From positions 25,358,001 through 25,422,000 of the forward strand of contig OZ316892.1 of NCBI GenBank assembly GCA_973895155.1: DNA of 64,000 bases. Direction: 5' to 3'. The position numbers and the translations under genes were made by a program. Source of the DNA: Marsupella aquatica. Its lineage: Eukaryota; Marchantiophyta. Shown in pieces: positions 57,541 to 64,000 of this stretch (position 1 is the stretch's first letter; each line of letters opens with the position of its first letter). The notes beneath the pieces are model-generated. The model ran no database searches. It had not been told where the DNA came from and worked only from the letters and a program-made list of their open reading frames with translations.

Positions 57541-60500
57541 TATTGTAGTGAGGAGACTGCGCCACTCATGATGTTCTATGACCCTCATGATCATTTTGAC
57601 AGTTCCGCTCAGCAGCATTCCAACGTTCTAAAGGCTCTTTGCAAGCTGAAATACCGTCCGTCGACAAGCTTGGGATGGAATAAATTGCCATGCCAATTCC
57701 CTATAGTTGTTTTGAAGGTCTTGCCATGACGTGACTGATAAGGAGGAGTACCGGGAGTGTGCAAGGAGTAGATTGGTCGGATGTGGTATGTATGCTCTTG
57801 CTGCTGTTCCGTAATTTGATCGTGATTTCAAACTTCATGTCCTCTTTATAGTAAATCTGTCAGCGTATACTTTCATGCTTTCCGGACATTTGCTGTCAGG
57901 AGCCTCCGGCTTAGTTTCCTTTCCGTCGGGGGCAATAAAAGCAAGCAAAAGCCCACCCCCTTACATGCCTGGAAATCTGTGCCCGATTCTCATCACTAAT
58001 ACTACCCCCCCGATTACTCATTCTTTAAATGTCAATAGCGCGAGGGTACTAAAAATGTAACCAAAATATATAATGTATATATATTTTTAAAATATTAATG
58101 AAATGATAAAAAAATATCATCCATGTATCATTTTAATAATAATCATATAACATATTAAATTTTAATAATCATATAACATATTAAAAAAATTTTATACACA
58201 TTTTTCTTTCTATGCACATATATGTTCTGATGGGGCCATAAAGCTCATTTTTAATATAAATAGAAATGATAACAAAAACCATGTATGATTATCATTTGAC
58301 ATATATCATAGTTAGTAGTATTCACATTCACATGATGAACCATGGAGTTACAATCTAGAGTCTTCATTCTAGAAGCATAGGCCCCAATTCTAGCTTGTGC
58401 TTGGTTCTTTATAATTAAGATGGTCGCCATCAAAAATTTGCCAGCATCACACCTTCTACTATCGCATTGACCGCAAAGTGGAGGAGTAGCAGAGGGCGAC
58501 AACCTGCCAAAAAGTTGTCTACTGGAGCTGCACCACAAGCAAAGCAAAGCACGACCACGTGCCATAAGATGTATATATGACTATGGTAGTTTTCTAGTAA
58601 AGAGTAGTAGCATCATTGCCTGACAACAAAACAAACTCCCAGCGCATTCATGTAAGACCTGTTTGTTAATTTTGTTTGTGGGCTTGCATAGGCACTGATA
58701 GTCTTTGAATGTATATTAAAAGAGCATCTCAAAGCTCTGTCAGTAGCTAAACTTATGGATTTGTACTATATATGAGAGGAGTTATGAGACCCAGTAATGG
58801 AGTCTTAAAAATGGGGGGTAGCATTGACCCATCTCATAAGGCAAGAGTTATGTTCTCGCCTGTCTCATAGCCTATATTCTTTTCACCTCCATTCTTGATC
58901 AGTCATCATCTCATATGGGTAGCCTTCACCATGTCAGACACAAAGCCCACGTGCCTTCAGTTGGGGCTTTCCATAATTGCAGAGTCCTGGATTTCCGGAT
59001 TTTCAAATTTGCGCCTAAAGTTACGGGTGAAGTGTTGAGCCCACGGGCTTTCCTTACAGTAGCTAAAGATTGGCTCCCAAATTTTTATGGGAGTTCCCGT
59101 AACGCTGGAGTTATGCCTTATCTTGTTAATGTGAGACTTCGATACGCCTAATAAAAGATAGATTGATAATGTAATATCTCCATTTGCAGAAATAGTTTAG
59201 TCAATTGAAGTCAGAGTGTGGGTCCAGTTCTTGAGAATTTTTCATCGATAGTTGGAAATGATTACACCTTGGAAGCAGAATGATGAAGACTATCTTGCCC
59301 AAAATGAGAATAAAAGTGTCTCTAATAACACAGGTTTATTTACACTTTACAACTCTACTGCATTCTGTCCTACTCTCTACAAGTTATTCCATCTAAATGT
59401 ACTGCTTCTCTCTGCTTTTTCAATTCCTGGTTCTCTTGTGAGAGTTTTTTACAGGACTGTCTCCTGCATTTTTGAGCAGGACCATTATTTCCGGTGCTGA
59501 ATTGGAGGGTTTTGCTTCCAATTGGAAGCCCAGTTCATTCCATTAGAAAAGGTATGGTACTGGAAACAATTAACCTCTGTGGAATGATATGGGCGGTTAC
59601 TATGCTATCATTTCCCTGGCGGAATTTCTTCAGTTTGTAATGAAACATGAGATCTTCTGATACACCAGTGGAAGCAAGTTTTATTCAATATATTTTGTAG
59701 ATGTTTGTACCTTGTGTTGTATATTACAAGTTTTTACCGAGGAGCTCCGTGGTGCTTTGGAAACAAACGATTGTGATAGCATACCCAATTTCGGTTCACG
59801 GGAGACATTGTACCACATAATGTTTACTGCTTTGAGGAGTCTGGAATGCTGAGCTCCTAAAACTGGTGGAGTTCACGGCTTGATAGGTTGCATTCAAGGT
59901 ATTGAGTTTGCGCACCTGACTGTATTGCTGCTGTGGGAGACCCCATTCAGTTTGTGGTAACAAATTGTCCCGATGTTCCTTTAAGCAAGCTTTAACTTAC
60001 TCCTTGACAAGTAAGTTGCATTCTCAGTTTGAGTTAGGTCACCTGACATGACTGTACTCCTATCACCAAGATTGAAAATATCCTAGTATGGTCTTCAAAT
60101 CAACCTCCTTTACTGCTGCAGCAGTTTCATGCATCTGATTGGAGGCTCTCTCCTCCCAAATCAGATAAAATCATTCTTTCCATCATTCAAGGTTGTCACT
60201 TTTGATGAATATGATGATAAATCTACTACTATAATAAAGAATCCCACCAGTTTCTGTCCATCATCCCCTTACAAAGTGAAAAAGGAGGGAACAATGCTCA
60301 GCCCTTAGATACTTTCTAGAATTATTTAAGGCTCTTGGATTAAGTGAGATGGGTACCCAAGATTGGTTCTAAGTTATAGTACAAAGTAGTTATACTATCT
60401 CATAGAGTATAGAGTACTTGAATGTACTGTAGTTATTTTGTAGCTTGCTTATAGTACTTTTTGGCATGAAGCATTATAGTGGAAGTAGATTAGTGTAAGG

Positions 60501-60801
60501 TCTATTTAGAATATATTTTGACATAGAGTATTACAATGAAAACAGATTGACCTGAGATAATGGTTTTGGCATGGAGCAAAGGGACTAATGGGAAGTTAAG
60601 TAGATTGACATTAAATTATTTTAATTTTTCTCTTAAAAAAGGAGATTTCATTTCTTGGAGGTTAATTGCCTTTTCTTCCCATTTTTTAACTCCTTTTGAA
60701 ATCTTGTTAAACCACAACTTCCCCTATATAAGGGGAAGTGTCCAAGACCTCCCCTTTTTTCCACATTTCAATCACTATTCTCCTCTAGCATGCCAGTTTG
60801 C

Positions 60802-60883
60802 TCCACAATTTCAGGAAAAATCTACTTCTAATGGTAATTACGTCCACAATTTCAGGAAAAATCTCCTTTTAATGGTAATTACG
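60802..60883 (+). repeat. 41-bp tandem duplication
   Basis: TCCACAATTTCAGGAAAAAT ... GGTAATTACG occurs twice head to tail (60802-60842 and 60843-60883) with two mismatches. No coding role is evident. Confidence 0.9.
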
Positions 60884-61002
60884 GGTAACCCGTAGCCTTT
60901 GAAGGGCAGTTGTACTTTAATGGTGTACGTTAAAGGGAAGAAAAAAGGGGGAGGAGGAAGGACGAGGCACTAAGAGGGCAAGAGGGGAAAGCAAGGAAAG
61001 AA

Positions 61003-61016
61003 GGGGGGGGGGGGGG
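61003..61016 (+). repeat. G homopolymer, 14 bases
   Basis: This uninterrupted G run lies in a purine-rich stretch (60930-61035). It is a likely G-quadruplex-forming site and a weak point for sequencing accuracy. Confidence 0.9.
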
Positions 61017-61149
61017 AGGGAGGGATAGGGAGGCCAGAAAAACTTGGGTAAAAAATTAAATATGGGTTGAATAGATGCGGTGGTTGCCATCTTGCATCTC
61101 CAATTTCTATGTGTAACACACATGTTATTAAACACCACCACAACAACTT

Positions 61150-61660
61150 TACCTTACCTTACCTTACCTTGACATATGCATGTTTCTCTCATCTTGTCAT
61201 TTTTTCTCACATTGACATTTTTATCTCAGCACAATATGTTTTCTCACCTTTGACATCTTTTCTCTCCTTGGCATCTTTTCTCTTGTTGACATCTTTTCTC
61301 TCCTTGGCATCCTTTCTCTCGTTGACATCTTTTCTTGCCTGGTTTGACATCTTTTTCTCAACTCGACATCTTACCTTTTGCTCACCTTGACATCTTTATC
61401 TCACTAAAACATCTTTCCGTCACCCTCAACATCTTTTCTCTCCTTGACATCTTTTCCTCATCTTTACACCTTTTTCTCACCTTGCCTTCTTTTCTCTCCT
61501 CGACAACCTTTTCTCACCTTGACTTCTTTTCCTCACCTCAACATCTCTTTCTCTCATCAACATCTTTTTTCACCTCAACATCTTTACCTCACCCTCCTTA
61601 TCTTTGCCTTTCCTTGACATCGTGCCCTTGCCTCGACATCTTTCTCTCACCTATTGTGCA
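61150..61660 (+). repeat. Pyrimidine-rich degenerate satellite (TTGACATCTTTTCTC units)
   Basis: Four ACCTT units open the block. About twenty-five copies of a 15-21 base unit close to (C/T)TTGACATCTTTTCTC(A)CC follow, with variable spacing. The C/T bias is nearly complete on the plus strand. Long open frames here arise only from the lack of stops in this repeat. Confidence 0.9.
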
Positions 61661-62068
61661 CACCACACATCCATACACAACTCACATTGCTGCACACCAT
61701 GTAAACAAGAAAAAGATAATCACACAACACACAATACATGTATGCCAAAATCCATAACACAGGGCACCAGATTGTCACCAACAAGCAACAGTTCATCAAC
61801 GTTTAGCAAACCGTCCACCAACGATCGGCAAAAACAAACAACGAACAAACATCACCAAGCTCCACCTAGCACCTCCGCTGGTCCGCACAGTTCAAAATGT
61901 GAGAGCGTTCGTTCCTTTGTCATTCTTCCAAGTAATCTCTTGTGAACGGAACCCCGCCGCAAGGTATCACTAAGTCAAACCAAACTCATCCGCTAGCCAT
62001 GCGGGACTCCAAGTCTATACACATGGCCAAACCCTGCTAATGTTGCTCTACATACCAACCAGCATACA

Positions 62069-62087
62069 CTCTCTCTCTCTCTCTCTC
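62069..62087 (+). repeat. (CT)n microsatellite
   Basis: About nine uninterrupted CT units. Confidence 0.95.
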
Positions 62088-62329
62088 ACCATAGCCACAC
62101 TCACACGAGCTCTACTAGTGCCCAAAGGCTCAACTTGGAAGAATGAGGAGCTACCCTGATTCTCCAAGGTATACCCCATGGCACAAAGGGCATGGTAACC
62201 TGAGTAAACAGGTCATCCCTACCAGGTGACCTGCTATACTAGGTCATCCTTCCAAACCCACAACACATCATGTGCAACCAACAAATGTGCAACCCAAATG
62301 CAACATGGAGTGACACACCTCCCTATCTT

Positions 62330-62470
62330 TTCCTCACCTTGACATCTTGCCCTCACCTCAACATCTTGCCTCAAAATCTTGCCCTCGCCTTGACATTTTG
62401 CCCTTGCCTCAAACGTCTTTGCCTCTCCTTGACATCTTGCTCTCACCCGGCTTCTCACCTCGAAATCTTT
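62330..62470 (+). repeat. Second block of the TTGACATCTTG satellite
   Basis: Units of the same type as at 61150-61660 (CACCTTGACATCTTGCCCT, with AAATCTTG variants) recur about seven times. The two blocks are 670 bp apart. Confidence 0.85.
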
Positions 62471-63559
62471 TGTGCAATGCGGGGGCATCAGGGTGGTAAA
62501 CTGATAATAATACCAACCACAAAAGGGCCCCACCAAATGGGCTTAAAAAAGGCTTTGAGAGTTATGAAGCAGACAACACTTAACCGGTTAACCATCAACT
62601 TTGTCACTTCCCGTCACCTCTGCTCGCTTATCTTTTGGGAGATCCAAGAAATCTACTAAGGACAAGAGAAATAGTTTCCATTCCCCACATATGGTGGTGA
62701 TCCACCACACTTCAAAAAGCCACAAGGTCATCAGATGATCACATACCTGAATTTAATAAAAGAGGCTACTGCTGCCGAGCCGATCAAAAGCGCCAAGGAA
62801 AAGGACAAAAAGGCTAAGGGATGTCCTCTGCAACGTCAATGACGATTCAGAGTAGACTCAAGTCCATGACCAGAGCACATTAGTCACCAGACTTCCTCCA
62901 CAAAAGCAACCGTGCTTCTGGGATGGTACTATCTTGAACTGTAATTTTCATTGTTGCCTTTCAGATCAGTCGTAAAGCTCACTGCGGTGAAGTAGATGGT
63001 TGGTTTTGCAATCACACTTGTCCGAAAATCTCATTTGCATACTGTCTTCCCTTTTTTTAGGCCTAGCATGCAGGGTACTATTATTGGAGAGTGACCTCAT
63101 GTTTACGTAGTGTTCTGTAAGGTTTGGCTTGCCGAAGACTGAAACCAACCAATCTTTGGATGTGCAAAAACATCATGTAGCCGCCTTAGAATGGATTTTG
63201 CTAATGTAGACACACCACCGCCATCACCATCACCACATCCTCTAAGGATCTCAAATGGTGGTAACAAGCTACAAGTTGACCGTAAGGACTGCGTTACACG
63301 AATGGCCATAAAAGTTGCAGGAGGCCAAATCGGCTTCCGTAAGAAAGTGTTGAGGCGCTGACCAAAACCTGTCTCTTTACTCTGAGACTTTGAATTCACA
63401 TCATCATGTCATCCAGGGACAGAAACAACATGCTAGTCAGTGTGTATTATTAGAGACCGCTTGTTGAGGTAATAGGCTTGGGCTTGTCCCGACAAGGACT
63501 GGCCAACATTTACTCTAGGTGGGAGTACCCATAAGGCATCCGTTATGGCATGGGTCAAT

Positions 63560-63852
63560 CTTGGGGGTTTCACTTCCACAAAAATGACACATCATGTGCA
63601 ACGAAGGATATGGTCATTTTATTGGTTAAAAGGGAAGACTTAAGAATTTTCTCAAAAGAACAATAGGGTATTTTAAATCCAATTTTGAGATTTACAAGAA
63701 CATTAGTATCCTTCTAACCAAAATTCTGGAATATTCCAAGAATTTTCTAACTTCTTAGGGGTTTGAAATTTATTTTTCTTGCAGTTTAGTGGGTCTGAGG
63801 TCTAAAATCGTCACAAGTGATGGGGAGGCCTCCATATAATGAGACCTCTGAG
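63560..63852. mobile_element. MITE (293 bp) of the giant transposon's family
   Basis: The target duplication GGGTCAAT lies at 63552-63559 and 63853-63860. The ends read CTTGGGGGTTTCACTTCC and, reverse complemented, CTCAGAGGTCTCATTATATGG. The interior closely follows the reverse complement of the MITE at 23283, for example CATGTGCAACGAAGGATA and GGGAAGACTTAAGAATTTT. It is non-coding. Confidence 0.9.
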
Positions 63853-63860
63853 GGGTCAAT

Positions 63861-64000
63861 GCATATCCCAATGGTCCATAAAGTCTGGTCATAAGGTGTT
63901 TTATGGGCACAATGGTGCCCTATAACTTTTCCTTACAGCCCTCCTTTGAGACGCCCTTACTGTCTAGTAAACTTGTTGAGAAGTAGTCACCATGGGAAAG
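63861..64000. other. Nothing identified
   Basis: This short flank shows no feature I can support. Confidence 0.6.

Larger units (their letters stand above)
57541..63559. other. Intergenic with simple repeats
   Basis: I see no gene. There is an AT-rich block (about 58060-58220), scattered short frames without motifs, a 41-bp tandem duplication, a G homopolymer and CT-rich repeats, listed separately. Confidence 0.5.

Noticed and set aside
61067-61757. Two overlapping open frames of 107 and 140 codons
   Set aside because: They exist only because the CT-rich satellite lacks stop codons.
1-64000. CRISPR arrays, bacterial operons or phage
   Set aside because: Introns, LTR and LINE elements and the lack of compact coding show eukaryotic nuclear DNA; no repeat-spacer array is present.

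Overview
The window looks like repeat-rich nuclear DNA from the green plant lineage. A streptophyte, perhaps a charophyte alga such as Chara, fits best, but this cannot be settled from sequence alone. The reasons are spliceosomal introns with GT/AG ends, one plant-type 2-oxoglutarate dioxygenase with three exons, an EDM2-like PHD cassette (a plant protein type), a Ty3/gypsy element carrying a cytosine-5 DNA methyltransferase, and very low host gene density.

Layout. 1-14.4 kb: mostly non-coding, with tRNA-derived repeats near 2.8-3.1 kb and the only clear host gene (dioxygenase, minus strand, 4876-6644). 14.4-15.7 kb: 3' end of an L1-like LINE. 15.7-23.2 kb: decayed repeats and possible gene relics. 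23.18-34.94 kb: one Ty3/gypsy element on the minus strand, bounded by a CTCA direct repeat. Its order is gag, protease, DNA methyltransferase, reverse transcriptase-RNase H, integrase with a C-terminal PHD finger. It is broken by frameshifts and in-frame stops that are almost all TAG. It holds three younger insertions, each with its own target duplication: a 1.95 kb solo LTR and two short MITEs. 35-38 kb: decayed repeats. 38.03-57.54 kb: an R2-type LINE fragment split by a very large insertion.

The main discovery is that insertion. An approximately 18.1 kb DNA transposon (39077-57184) has 42-43 bp imperfect terminal inverted repeats starting CTC(A)GGGGGGTCACT and an 8-bp target duplication TCGGTCAT. 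Removing it and one TSD copy joins the LINE reading frame exactly. Inside are a spliced DDE-type transposase of about 1.4-1.5 kb codons with BED-like fingers and an AT-hook, a Pol lambda-type BRCT protein, an EDM2-like multi-PHD protein, a Cys/His-rich protein, and a convergent pair of spliced genes: an unknown 392-aa protein and an 853-aa second transposase-like protein. MITEs at 23.3 and 63.6 kb share its ends and also make 8-bp duplications, so they look like its deletion derivatives.

How the parts may work together (inference): both large elements pair mobility enzymes with chromatin proteins. The gypsy element combines a DNA methyltransferase with a PHD reader. The giant DNA transposon combines a transposase with a heterochromatin-type PHD reader and a repair-type BRCT domain. 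The rest of the window, including 57.5-63.5 kb, is intergenic sequence with simple and tandem repeats.
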